Source of the DNA: Bacteroidota bacterium
GTDB lineage: Bacteria; Bacteroidota; Bacteroidia; Bacteroidales; F082
Direction of reading: 5' to 3'
Length of the DNA: 64,000 bases
NCBI GenBank assembly: GCA_024279935.1
Contig: JAJRQZ010000066.1
Span: 1 to 64,000 of the forward strand
Part shown: piece after piece, positions 17,025 through 26,051 of the stretch
How positions within the stretch are numbered: the first letter of the stretch is position 1
Layout: each line of letters starts with the position of its first letter
Made by a program: the position numbers and the translations under genes
The notes under the pieces: model-generated
Told to the model about the DNA's origin: nothing
What the model saw: only the letters and a program-made list of their open reading frames with translations
The model's database searches: none

Positions 17025-18881
17025 TTAAGCGTTTTGTAAAACTTGGCTAAATAGCGTAATCGTAAATATCGTAAGCAAGAACCAGCCGATAATTCCCTCA
17101 ATAATAGAAAGATACATTGCAAGACTATTCTCTTGCTCAGGTAAGGACCCGAATCCGATAACGACAAAGCTGTTCAGGCTGAGTATTAGCGAATTAACAA
17201 ATTTCACTATAAACACATAAGCAATAAAGCATAATGATATCAGTAATATAATAAGCCCTGACCAAAATTTTTCAATTGTTTCAAGAGACTCCCAGGCTTT
17301 TGGTTGGAAGTTAAGAGCATGGATGATTCTTGAAATAAAATTGAGCCTTATCTTGCCGACAAAAGTCAAAGTGCCTCCGAACAACTTTAATAAATGCGGT
17401 AATCTTTTCCCGTTTTTTTGGTAATAGTCAAAAAATGAATCTATTTCACTATAATTCCCCAATTCTGCACTATTTAGTTCCCTGTCATTTTCGAGTACCT
17501 TTTTCAATGAATCTTGCGACCCCACGTATTTCGCTAGAATGCCGAGCTGACTAACATAATATTTATAGTTCATGCCGTCCCATGCTGAAAAAGTCAGCAT
17601 ATATAAGAAAGTAAACCCAAGCAAGACCCATAATGATTGAATGAGTGATTTGCCAGGATTAGTTGCGTAATCGGAAAAATATTTTAGAAATATATTTAAC
17701 TTATAGTTAATCAGGTTGTTGAAACTAGGATTCACGCTTTGCTCAAATTTTTGTTTGCGAGTTTCTATATCCTTGATTTCAACATACGAAGCATTTGCCG
17801 ACCTTATGTCGCCCCTGTCATGGTATAGGGTGTTGAATTTATTGTAAGCACTCATCAAATCATTGTAAACCAAATTGTTGGAAAGTTCTGCATCGGTTTT
17901 GGCCTGAAAGATATTTACAGTGCCGTATTTGTCATCCCAAAAAACCGCGAGTTTTTCGCCCCCTAAATTGCTCCACGACGAATTAGTGTTCTTCTCCGGG
18001 AAGTCGAAATTTAGAATACCTATATATTTTTCTACAAAAAGCGAGTCTATCATAAGTGATTTCTCTATGTTCGATGAACTCAGGTTCAACACTTGAAGCC
18101 GGATCGAATCCAATAAAACATTGCCTAGATTTGTGTTTCCCAGGTTTATCGAAAAGATGTTCTCATTACCATTATTATCGAACCTGCTTGAGCTGATTGT
18201 CAGATTGCCGATATTTTTATCGCTTATTGAAAGTTGATAGTTTATGCCTTCTTCGTCTTTTTCCGAAAAGATTTTGTCGTCGGCTATGAAATTACAATCC
18301 TCGATATTAAGATTTTCAAGGCTGACGTCAATATTCAAGGTAGAATAAAACTTACAGTTTCTAAAGTTAAGTTTGTTTGCCGGGGAAAATTTGTTGCTAA
18401 TATCAACATCATTTTTAAAAATGCAGTTCTCGAATAATAATTGTTCCCTGCTGTGGGGAAAGTTCTCGAATTCCAGAGGGCAGTTAAACTGGCATCCTAC
18501 GACGTTCAGCTTGGTTAACTGCCAGTTCGTGAATTTTAAAGGAGTATTGTTCGAAAGATTAAAATCACAATTGTAAAAATATATTTTCTTCGACTTTTCG
18601 CTTGAAGGCGATATCTGATAAAGGCTGAAAAATACTTTGTCAATTAAGAAAGCCTTGTCGTTATCAGTAGATATTATTTCGTAATCGCTTATAATGCACT
18701 CTTTATCAGGACTATTTAACAGTGATACTAATTCAGAGATGCTTATAATCTGTTTTATGGTGTTTTGTTCGGCAACTTCCTCCTCTTCAGCAATTTCCTC
18801 TTGCTGGGGATACATTATACTACTTCCCGATAATATTAATGTGAAAAGAAATACTGTTATGTAAATAGGATTTAGCTTCAT
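17025..18881 (-). CDS. Exported pentapeptide-like solenoid fused to an ion-channel-like domain
   Basis: A 618-aa protein. A signal-like hydrophobic start is followed by a Glu-rich linker (EEIAEEEEVAEQ), then residues about 60-310 with spaced units such as IYFYNCDF, LNVVGCQF, LLFENCIF, LNFRNCKF and LNIEDCNF, the pattern of a right-handed beta-solenoid (pentapeptide-like) with a regular Cys column. A helix lies near residues 410-430. The C terminus has a helix, a short loop NSFVVIGFGSLPE resembling a potassium-channel selectivity filter (TVGFGD type), and a final helix. This suggests a membrane channel with a sensor outside the cytoplasm. The filter is not canonical, so ion selectivity is doubtful. 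It is separated by one base from the upstream gene. Confidence 0.75.
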   Translation of the reverse strand: MKLNPIYITVFLFTLILSGSSIMYPQQEEIAEEEEVAEQNTIKQIISISELVSLLNSPDKECIISDYEIISTDNDKAFLIDKVFFSLYQISPSSEKSKKIYFYNCDFNLSNNTPLKFTNWQLTKLNVVGCQFNCPLEFENFPHSREQLLFENCIFKNDVDISNKFSPANKLNFRNCKFYSTLNIDVSLENLNIEDCNFIADDKIFSEKDEEGINYQLSISDKNIGNLTISSSRFDNNGNENIFSINLGNTNLGNVLLDSIRLQVLNLSSSNIEKSLMIDSLFVEKYIGILNFDFPEKNTNSSWSNLGGEKLAVFWDDKYGTVNIFQAKTDAELSNNLVYNDLMSAYNKFNTLYHDRGDIRSANASYVEIKDIETRKQKFEQSVNPSFNNLINYKLNIFLKYFSDYATNPGKSLIQSLWVLLGFTFLYMLTFSAWDGMNYKYYVSQLGILAKYVGSQDSLKKVLENDRELNSAELGNYSEIDSFFDYYQKNGKRLPHLLKLFGGTLTFVGKIRLNFISRIIHALNFQPKAWESLETIEKFWSGLIILLISLCFIAYVFIVKFVNSLILSLNSFVVIGFGSLPEQENSLAMYLSIIEGIIGWFLLTIFTITLFSQVLQNA

Positions 18882-18882
18882 C

Positions 18883-21489
18883 TCAGTGTTTTAATATCTC
18901 CTTCTTTAGGTTCATTTTCTTGACAGAGTTATCAGTATCAAAGTCAAATAATAAATCACCCGATTCTTTGAATAGCTTAATGGAGTTCATGTCCAGCCAA
19001 TGGCTGCCGCCCCCGACATAAATACCCGACAGCACTTCAACCAGGATATTGCCGCTTTTGTATTTTACTATGCGTATCCGGGCATTGTTGTCAATCTTTA
19101 TCTTGTCGAGAAGAATAGGTTTTTCATTGCTGGTTTTTATAACGACAATTCCTTTTTCGTTTTTTAGGAACTTCATTTCCTTCAGGTTGTCATAAAATGC
19201 TGAGGCGTAGTCTTTAAACGATTTATTATATGTGTCGAAAGTCGATTTTATGTTAGCGCCCTGGATCTCAACGGTATTGGCCTTTAACAGATTGAGTGCC
19301 GCAAACAAGCCTGCAATGGTTTGCTCATATTCTTTTTCCTTGAGCTTTTTGTCTGTCGTATATAAGACTTCAGCTATGTTCCCCAGGTCGCCTTCAAAAT
19401 TATAGTTGACGAAATCGTTACTGTTCATTCCGGCCGTTGCATAGAACGAGCCTTTGACCAGTATGTTTTCGGAATCGTCCAGCTCGATGCCGTAATGATC
19501 GAAGTTCTCGCTTTGGCTATATAGCTTGGCCATTGTTTTTTCGCCCTTGGGATTGAATCTCACTGCGTAAATAAAACCCAGGCTATGGTCCAGCTTATCG
19601 ATTCCCGCTTTCTTTGCCCACATAAAACTACCATCCTTAGTGTATTTCGCCACAAAGATATCGGGGGCGTCAACAGCGTTGATCCCTAAGTCCCCAAAGT
19701 TTAAATTGTTTTCAAAATTGCCATAGACGTAAATCCCGTTATCATTGCCCATGACCATGCTCAATGCAATGTCGTTGCCCTTGCCCGTGGCCGGTTTCGC
19801 CCAAAGGGCTTTTAAGTCTGAGCTGTATTTTACGATAAAGGCTTCCCTGTCTTGGTTGTCCGATGTCAGTTTGATATCGCCGAAATTGGCTTCATCCATG
19901 AAATAGCCGCACACATAAATGTTTCCTTCGCCATCAAAAACCACATCATTCTGATTGTCGGCCTTAAAGCCTCCCGCCAAATTTGTTTCGACCCAGGCTT
20001 TTGTTGCTAATCCTGATTTGAGATGCTTGTTTTCGATTATAAACAGCTCAGCCTTTTCGCCACTTACCGAAGGCATCAGCATACCTGCTTTAGCGCCCAT
20101 AAATGTTGGGTCGGCTATGGTGAATTTCCTGTTTTTATATGTTAATGATGTTCCTTTTTGTGCCGGGCCAAGGTCAACAGCAGTGGCTATATGGCCCGGG
20201 AAGCCAACAGCCACTATTTCATTGCCCATCAGCGTTTTTACAAGGCAGGCAAATAAAATTGACCTGTCCTCGCAGTCGGCATAAGGATAGTTCAGCATTT
20301 CATCGGCAAAAAAGTATCTCTCCCTGCCAAAAACCTGCTGGTCGGTTTTATAGTCGAAAGCCCCTTGGACAAACGCCAATAGGATATTTGTTTTTTCGAT
20401 GTCGGACTTCCCCTTTAAAATAGGTCCGAAAGCATTTTTAATCGAGTTCTTCGACCTGTTTGTTATTACCGAGTTAAAATAAACCGATACATCGGAAAGG
20501 GGCATGGTATTGTAACACAGCATCATCTGTTCGTCAAAATCAAGCCTTACGACATATTTGTGTTTTTCGTATTCGAACTTATAATCTTTCGACTTTTTAA
20601 TAGGGTTGGTATAAAACGGCTTCCTGATAGTAAGGTCCATAAATATGTCGGCCTCGGGGAAATCGGCCATATAAGTCTCCAGATTATTGCCGTTTACATC
20701 GATCACATAATAATCAATACCCTTAATATTCACAAAATCAAGGTTATACATTTTATATACTGAAGGCAACAATAGAAACAGGCCCTTATTGTTGAAACCA
20801 ATTTTAGCCTTATATCTGCTTCTGTTCAACATTGTCCATTGAAACAATACCTGGAGGTTGCCACTGTTTGGGAAAACCTGTTTGCTGCTTTCCTTCAGCA
20901 GTTGGTAATAGCCCCACCGGTTGAGGTTTAGTGTGTTGGCAACCTCCGAGACCTGATATAGATAATGGTTGTAATTAACTTCCGACATCTGCATCCAGAA
21001 ATCGCTTATTGCGCTTGCCGACGGCTTTGCCATATCAAGCAGGAAGAAAGCCTCGTCGAGTTTGAAGACAAGTTGCCAGCCCAGGAAATCAACATCTATC
21101 GTACGGATATCAAAATCATTTGATTCCTCTTTTTTGATGCTTGGGTAAACGGAACCTTGATAGTATGCCTGGGTTTTGGCAATATCACACTCGATAGTAT
21201 TATCGCTGAGGATGACCTCATCAACAACAGGGATGGTTGACGGTTTTGGCCTTGTTGGTTTAAACGTCTCATGCCCGATATCATAACTTCCAAAGTTGTT
21301 TGACAGATAGTCAGAGAACTCCTTGTCGGTTTCGGCAACAAATGAATTGAACTTTTGTTGGGTTTCCTTTTCGAAGGTGTTGTACTCTTCCCTGATCTGC
21401 TTTTTAAAATCGTCAAAAGTTTGAGAATGTCCGGCAGGAATAGAAAATATAATCAGGGCTAAAACAAGTGATCTTGTTAAGCATTTCAT
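18883..21489 (-). CDS. Exported transglutaminase-like protein with SBBP-type propeller repeats
   Basis: An 868-aa protein with a signal peptide (LALIIFSIPAGHSQ). A transglutaminase-like core carries the Cys of YPYADCEDRSIL (about residue 404), the His of GFPGHIATAV (about 432) and the Asp of IADPTFMGA (about 459), a full catalytic triad. From about residue 510 come repeats of the SBBP type, with GNIYVCGYFM, FIVKYSSDLKALWAK, GIYVYGNFE and FVAKYTKDGSFMWAKKAG, likely a beta-propeller. The C-terminal 200 residues are unassigned. It would act in the periplasm or outside, probably as a protease or peptide ligase. It is 10 bases from the LPP20-like gene and abuts the channel gene. Confidence 0.82.
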   Translation of the reverse strand: MKCLTRSLVLALIIFSIPAGHSQTFDDFKKQIREEYNTFEKETQQKFNSFVAETDKEFSDYLSNNFGSYDIGHETFKPTRPKPSTIPVVDEVILSDNTIECDIAKTQAYYQGSVYPSIKKEESNDFDIRTIDVDFLGWQLVFKLDEAFFLLDMAKPSASAISDFWMQMSEVNYNHYLYQVSEVANTLNLNRWGYYQLLKESSKQVFPNSGNLQVLFQWTMLNRSRYKAKIGFNNKGLFLLLPSVYKMYNLDFVNIKGIDYYVIDVNGNNLETYMADFPEADIFMDLTIRKPFYTNPIKKSKDYKFEYEKHKYVVRLDFDEQMMLCYNTMPLSDVSVYFNSVITNRSKNSIKNAFGPILKGKSDIEKTNILLAFVQGAFDYKTDQQVFGRERYFFADEMLNYPYADCEDRSILFACLVKTLMGNEIVAVGFPGHIATAVDLGPAQKGTSLTYKNRKFTIADPTFMGAKAGMLMPSVSGEKAELFIIENKHLKSGLATKAWVETNLAGGFKADNQNDVVFDGEGNIYVCGYFMDEANFGDIKLTSDNQDREAFIVKYSSDLKALWAKPATGKGNDIALSMVMGNDNGIYVYGNFENNLNFGDLGINAVDAPDIFVAKYTKDGSFMWAKKAGIDKLDHSLGFIYAVRFNPKGEKTMAKLYSQSENFDHYGIELDDSENILVKGSFYATAGMNSNDFVNYNFEGDLGNIAEVLYTTDKKLKEKEYEQTIAGLFAALNLLKANTVEIQGANIKSTFDTYNKSFKDYASAFYDNLKEMKFLKNEKGIVVIKTSNEKPILLDKIKIDNNARIRIVKYKSGNILVEVLSGIYVGGGSHWLDMNSIKLFKESGDLLFDFDTDNSVKKMNLKKEILKH

Positions 21490-21499
21490 ATTTCCTTTG

Positions 21500-22141
21500 T
21501 TAAAAATCCAATATTTTGTCCAGTTTGTCCGACTGAACCTTGGTTTTTTCCTTTAGGCCCTTTTTAATTATTTCTTTTGCCATCTCCACGGCTGCATCGT
21601 AGCTATAACCTATTGTTACAAATATCTCGCTGTTCTTTCCCACTGCTTTGTCGGCCTCGAAAAATGTGCTGGTCCTTCCCATTTTCGATCCTACTATGGA
21701 TTTAAAGGTGGCAACTGTCTCGGTAACCGAAGCGGCTTCCTCAGCGTTAAGCTGTGCGTTTGCGATGTTGGTTTCTATCAAACCGGCTACTTCTGTCCCG
21801 ATCTGTCCGGCGAGGTTTACCTTGGCAACCTCATAAGCTTGTAGCTTGGCGGCCGTATGGGTCTCCCCGACAGCACGTGCATCTGCGACAAACCATTTCT
21901 TGTTTCCTTTGTCATCGGTCTCGTAGCGCTTTATCCAGGTATTCTCAATTTGTTTGTCCATGGGCAGTTGGCCGGGAGCAACCTTGAAACCCTCCTTCTT
22001 GAGTTTTCTGGCCTCCTTGCGGGCTTCTTTCATCGCTTTGGAATGAATGTCTTTTTTAATGGATTTTGTAGTTTGTGCGATAAGTGGGATTGAAATAATA
22101 AATGATAATACAATTACAGATATTGATAATAACTTTTTCAT
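21500..22141 (-). CDS. Exported LPP20-like protein
   Basis: A 213-aa exported protein. The signal peptide ends IPLIAQ; a charged helical segment (KAMKEARKEARKLKKEGF) follows, then a domain with WFVADARAVGETHTAAKLQAYEVA and ETNIANAQL, ending in FVTIGYSYDAAVEMAKE. This layout matches LPP20/FlgP-like domains: an alanine-rich helix against a sheet, binding the envelope periphery. It opens the leftward set and has its own TATCTTTG promoter at 22171-22178. The domain call is by pattern only and is moderate. Confidence 0.75.
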   Translation of the reverse strand: MKKLLSISVIVLSFIISIPLIAQTTKSIKKDIHSKAMKEARKEARKLKKEGFKVAPGQLPMDKQIENTWIKRYETDDKGNKKWFVADARAVGETHTAAKLQAYEVAKVNLAGQIGTEVAGLIETNIANAQLNAEEAASVTETVATFKSIVGSKMGRTSTFFEADKAVGKNSEIFVTIGYSYDAAVEMAKEIIKKGLKEKTKVQSDKLDKILDF

Positions 22142-22170
22142 ATATAAATATTTAAATTAATTAGCTGGCT

Positions 22171-22178
22171 CAAAGATA
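22171..22178 (-). promoter_or_regulatory. -7 element of the leftward operon
   Basis: The minus strand reads TATCTTTG, 30 bases before the ATG at 22141. It is the same octamer as the plus-strand element at 22219-22226, so both arms of the divergent cluster have identical -7 elements 40 bases apart. Confidence 0.6.
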
Positions 22179-22218
22179 GTAAATAATCTTTATTGTTATT
22201 CTTGTAACATTAATTTTA

Positions 22219-22226
22219 TATCTTTG
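22219..22226 (+). promoter_or_regulatory. -7 element of the rightward operon
   Basis: TATCTTTG lies 18 bases before the ATG at 22244 and faces away from the identical element at 22171-22178. The intergenic space is only 102 bases, so any regulator bound there could control both operons. Confidence 0.6.
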
Positions 22227-22243
22227 TTCACCAAGATGCTATA

Positions 22244-22915
22244 ATGACTTTAATAAATTCCGTAATCTTAAAGTGTCCTAATTGTTCTCATTTGCTTGAG
22301 GTCATCGAACTACAATCTTTTCATCTGTTTAAGCCCGAAATGTTCTCTGATGGGAAAATTGATTCAACCTCCTTGATTCCTGATGTTTCTGAAATCTTGA
22401 TTTGCACTAAATGCAATACCGATTTTTGGAGGGAAGATGCGATTTGTCTTAATCCCGATCAAGATTCAGACCCAGGGGCATTGCCTGCCAATCAGCCGTC
22501 CGGTCTCTTTTTAAGCTTTAATAGTGATTTGCGCTTATCGATTTCTAAATATTATAATAAACTGTTAAGTAGAGGGTTTGCCGATACTTATGATAAAGAA
22601 GTTTATTTGAGGACTCTGCTGTGGCACGGATTGAACGATATAACAAGGTATAAATCCAGGGCAAGCAAAGGTGTTATTGCTGAACAAGAAGGTCTTTTGC
22701 GCGACAATTTAAATAAGTTGATAAGTGTTTATAAACCAAGATATCCTGAAGAAGTTTTGCTCTTGGCCGAAATGCATAGGGAGCTGGGGGAATTTGACGA
22801 GGCAATTAACATTTTGGGGAAAGTAAACCGGGACGAATGCCTTTCAGCATATAAACAGATATTGGGGGCATGTAAAAAAAAGTCTGTTTCAGTATTTAAA
22901 ATACACAAAAATTAA
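22244..22915 (+). CDS. Zinc-ribbon protein with helical C terminus, unknown function
   Basis: A 223-aa cytoplasmic protein without signal peptide or membrane helix. Two Cys pairs, KCPNCSH at about residues 12-15 and ICTKCN at about 65-68, frame a zinc ribbon. The rest is helical with a TPR-like pair near the end (EEVLLLAEMHRELGEFDEAINILGKV). This order resembles DUF2225 proteins (zinc ribbon then TPR-like), but I cannot confirm the family. It is the only soluble cytoplasmic member of the rightward set and could be an adaptor or regulator. The next gene starts 4 bases after its stop. Confidence 0.7.
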   Translation: MTLINSVILKCPNCSHLLEVIELQSFHLFKPEMFSDGKIDSTSLIPDVSEILICTKCNTDFWREDAICLNPDQDSDPGALPANQPSGLFLSFNSDLRLSISKYYNKLLSRGFADTYDKEVYLRTLLWHGLNDITRYKSRASKGVIAEQEGLLRDNLNKLISVYKPRYPEEVLLLAEMHRELGEFDEAINILGKVNRDECLSAYKQILGACKKKSVSVFKIHKN

Positions 22916-22919
22916 TACT

Positions 22920-24197
22920 ATGAAATTTAAATTTATCTATCTATTTATTTTCTTGATCTCCTCAGAATTGGCTGTCTCTCAAAATGTGAAGTGCTTTATC
23001 CTGAGCGCGCCTGAAAAATCATTCTATAATATTAAAAAGATCGGGGTGCTGGAGGTGAACTGCGATAACAACCATCGCATGAACAAAGTAGTTACAGATT
23101 TGTTGATTGCCGATTTGGTGAATCAGCAGCGCGGGATTTATGATGAGGGATCTAAATACTGGGGCTTGAAGAAAGGAGAGGAAGGACAGACCTTTGTTAA
23201 AGGTGTCAAGACTGATTTTTACCAGATTATCGAGCGCGAGCAACTGGAAAAGATACTAAGGGAACAGAGGCTTTCCTTAAGTGGCGCCATCGACGAAGGT
23301 TCGGCTGCCGAAGTAGGGCGCTTACTCGGGCTTGATGTCATAATCATGTCAAACGTCAGCTATAACAGCATAGACGAGAGGGGGTCCAGCTTGTTGAACT
23401 TGGCTAGTTCCTCAGGCTCTAACTGCTTAAAGCGGATAGTAACGGTGAAGGGGACAATGAAAATGGTCTCTGTTGAAACAGCACAGATAATAGGAACTAA
23501 ATCAGCTGATTATACAGCGTCCATCCAGAAATGCGACGATCAGCGATCCGGTATCCCCCGCCCCGAGGCAATGGCGGAGATTTGCTTTAAGAACCTTGTT
23601 CACCAATTTGTTGATTATTTTGCCCCAGGCTATAAATATATAGAGTATGAATTGGAGAAAATACAATTGAAGCAGTTTAGGAAACAGGGCAAGGAAGCCT
23701 TCAGTTTAATCGAGAATGGCGACCTCGACAGGGCTTTCCCCATTATTTATGCAATGTTTGAGGCCGATTCGTATAATCCGAAAGCAGCATATAACCTGGG
23801 CGTTTTATATGAGATGGTAGGTTCTTACGAAGATGCTTTTGAATATTACAGCATTGCTTATGACCTTGATTACAGCGAGGGAAAATACGCCGAAGCAGCA
23901 AAGCGCTCGAAGGCCGGGATTGACTTAAACAATTATCTGGACGAGATAGGGCGTCCGGTTGAAACTTACTCTTTTACAAGTATGGATCCTTCGACCGCCC
24001 TTGCCGAAAAGGTTCAGCTAAAAGGAAATGGCGGCGACAGGGTTGTCGCTTACGAATTTCCCGATAAAAGCTCAAATATCGTAGCAAAAATACCAGGTGG
24101 CCTAGAGTTCAAGGTGATAGGGAAAAGTGGCGCCTTTTATAAAGTTCAGCTCAGGGGAACTAAAACAGCATATATACATAAGTCGAATATTAAATAG
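22920..24197 (+). CDS. CsgG-like exported protein with TPR and SH3-like domains
   Basis: A 425-aa protein with a signal peptide (LISSELAVSQ). Residues about 35-225 have the CsgG/curli-assembly pattern: a strand IGVLEVNC, then FYQIIEREQLEKILREQRLSLSG, and then DVIIMSNVSY. Residues about 245-330 carry TPR-like units (NPKAAYNLGVLYEMVGSYEDAFEYYSIAYDL). The C terminus is an SH3-like domain ending GAFYKVQLRGTKTAYIHKSNIK. No lipobox Cys is at the cleavage site, unlike pore-forming CsgG, so an outer-membrane pore is not assured. SH3-like domains often bind peptidoglycan. It sits in the rightward operon ahead of the 594-aa LPP20-like protein. Confidence 0.82.
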   Translation: MKFKFIYLFIFLISSELAVSQNVKCFILSAPEKSFYNIKKIGVLEVNCDNNHRMNKVVTDLLIADLVNQQRGIYDEGSKYWGLKKGEEGQTFVKGVKTDFYQIIEREQLEKILREQRLSLSGAIDEGSAAEVGRLLGLDVIIMSNVSYNSIDERGSSLLNLASSSGSNCLKRIVTVKGTMKMVSVETAQIIGTKSADYTASIQKCDDQRSGIPRPEAMAEICFKNLVHQFVDYFAPGYKYIEYELEKIQLKQFRKQGKEAFSLIENGDLDRAFPIIYAMFEADSYNPKAAYNLGVLYEMVGSYEDAFEYYSIAYDLDYSEGKYAEAAKRSKAGIDLNNYLDEIGRPVETYSFTSMDPSTALAEKVQLKGNGGDRVVAYEFPDKSSNIVAKIPGGLEFKVIGKSGAFYKVQLRGTKTAYIHKSNIK

Positions 24198-24234
24198 GCT
24201 TGATTTGATAAATAAAACCGTTAAACTACCTCAA

Positions 24235-26019
24235 ATGCTAAAAAAAGTTATCATCGCATCAATTATCTTGCTTTTTGGGTCTGGCGCCCATGCTCAAAAA
24301 CCTGCTTGGGCCGATTATTATGAACGACAGGAGATGTATCCCGGAAATGAGTTCCTGGTCGGTTTTGTATCAGGCGAAAACAGCAATGGCGAGGATGCGG
24401 GAACAATAAAATCGAAATATGAGGCCCTGTCGAAAGATAAGGTAGTCCAGAGCATACAGGTTGAGATAGAAAGCTACAATACCTTGGAAATCTCAAACGT
24501 GAACGCTAAGTCCGGCGAGGAGTTTCTTTCCAAGAGTGTGTCCTTCTCCAAGGCAAACATAAATGGGATGACCACACTAAGCTTCTACGACAGGAAGAAA
24601 AAGGAAGTTTATGCGATTTCTTATGTTAACAAAAAAGAACTGGCATTCTTTTATAGAAATACGATAAGCTCTTCCTTGGAAAGCGTAAGGCAGAAGCTAG
24701 GCGAGGGAAGGAAATATGCAAACAAGGCCGATAAGGAAAATGCGTTGCGCAGTTTTTACGAGGCCATGCCGTTCATAAATAAAATTGACGAGGCAAGTGT
24801 TTTGCTCACCGCCCTGAACAGGAAAATGTATGCCGATATCAATATGGGCGAAGTAAACAAGCTGAAGCTCGAGCTGATAAACGAGATCGATGCCATACTG
24901 AAGCCGAGCGGGCTGGATTTAAGCGAGTCGGCATATTTTGCGGCTTATGGAATATTCCTGCAGCTGGGCAAAATCGACGGGAAAATAAATTTATCGGGCT
25001 TTACTTTTGAGAACACCGGGCTGGAAAGCCGCTTTTCGGAAAAATGGAACGATGAATTTGCCGCGGCACTGGTGAAAGCCGGAAAATATGTCGTTGATAG
25101 AAACAACAGCGGCCCCGGTAAATACTCGGCAAGCGGAAATTATTGGCAAGAAGGTGATTACCTGAAGCTTAATGTTGATGTTTCGATGTACGGCAAAATA
25201 ATTGCCGTGTCCAAGGCTAGTATCCCGCTATCCTACCTGAAAAACGAAAGCATCGGTTTTATTCCTGCTCAAATTAATAAAATGAAGCTTTTGTCGATGT
25301 ATGAACTGAGTTTGATAAGTACCCCGGAAATAATCAAATTGGGGATGGCGACCACCGAACCAATTAAAATAGGAGTGCTAAAAAAATCTCCTGATGAAGA
25401 TGTTGTTGTGCAAAATATTCCTGTCAGGCTTGTTAATGCCGAGAGTGGCTTAAGCTTAGGGTTTGCAGTTGCGAACAAGGACGGGATAGCCGAATTTTAT
25501 TTGCCACCATTAAACTCGGGAAAAAAAGTGATGGCCCTGGAGGCCGGTTTAAACATTGCGAGGTATTTTGATGTCGATGAAAATTCCGTTTACTTCGCTA
25601 TTGCGGAAAACAAAAATCCCCTCAAGGCAATCACTTTCAACATAAACACTGCAAAGCCGACCGTTTATGTGCAAAGCATCGAGAAAACCCAGAACCGTAA
25701 GCTAGATATCAAAACTCTTGAACCGGCCGTAAAAGAGTTGCTTGCCGAAAAATCGTATAATTTTGTCGATACTGAAAACGAGGCGGACTTTATTGTTAGG
25801 ATCAAAGCAAATACCACAAGCTCAACAAATTATCGAGGGATCTATTTTGCCTATCTCGACGCAAATATATCTGTTGTGGAAGCTTCTTCGGGCGAAGAGG
25901 TTTATAAAACGCAGCTGGATCAAATCAAAGGTGGCGGGGCAAATTATACAAAAGCCGCCCGAAAGGCATATTTTGTTGGTGCCCAGAGAATTAAAGCGGT
26001 ACTGGAAGATGTATTCTAA
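24235..26019 (+). CDS. Large exported LPP20-like protein, multi-domain
   Basis: A 594-aa exported protein. The signal peptide ends GSGAHAQ, and the mature protein begins KPAWADYYERQ followed by EFLVGFVSGEN, a start typical of LPP20-type domains. About residues 150-340 are a helical then beta region; residues about 385-465 resemble a carboxypeptidase-regulatory-like beta domain (EFYLPPLNSGKKVM); the last 100 residues contain a sheet with SYNFVDTENEADFIVRIKA and YTKAARKAYFVGAQRIKAVLEDVF, again of envelope-lipoprotein type. The ATG at 24235 is chosen because it starts the signal peptide; a longer frame from 24127 overlaps the previous gene. Role unknown; it may share a complex with the CsgG-like protein. 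Confidence 0.78.
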   Translation: MLKKVIIASIILLFGSGAHAQKPAWADYYERQEMYPGNEFLVGFVSGENSNGEDAGTIKSKYEALSKDKVVQSIQVEIESYNTLEISNVNAKSGEEFLSKSVSFSKANINGMTTLSFYDRKKKEVYAISYVNKKELAFFYRNTISSSLESVRQKLGEGRKYANKADKENALRSFYEAMPFINKIDEASVLLTALNRKMYADINMGEVNKLKLELINEIDAILKPSGLDLSESAYFAAYGIFLQLGKIDGKINLSGFTFENTGLESRFSEKWNDEFAAALVKAGKYVVDRNNSGPGKYSASGNYWQEGDYLKLNVDVSMYGKIIAVSKASIPLSYLKNESIGFIPAQINKMKLLSMYELSLISTPEIIKLGMATTEPIKIGVLKKSPDEDVVVQNIPVRLVNAESGLSLGFAVANKDGIAEFYLPPLNSGKKVMALEAGLNIARYFDVDENSVYFAIAENKNPLKAITFNINTAKPTVYVQSIEKTQNRKLDIKTLEPAVKELLAEKSYNFVDTENEADFIVRIKANTTSSTNYRGIYFAYLDANISVVEASSGEEVYKTQLDQIKGGGANYTKAARKAYFVGAQRIKAVLEDVF

Positions 26020-26051
26020 AATTATATTAAAATCATAAAAATCAAGAACTT

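Noticed and set aside
22920-26019. Curli secretion system (csg operon)
   Set aside because: The CsgG-like protein lacks a lipobox and there is no csgA, csgB, csgE or csgF gene nearby; only the domain is shared.
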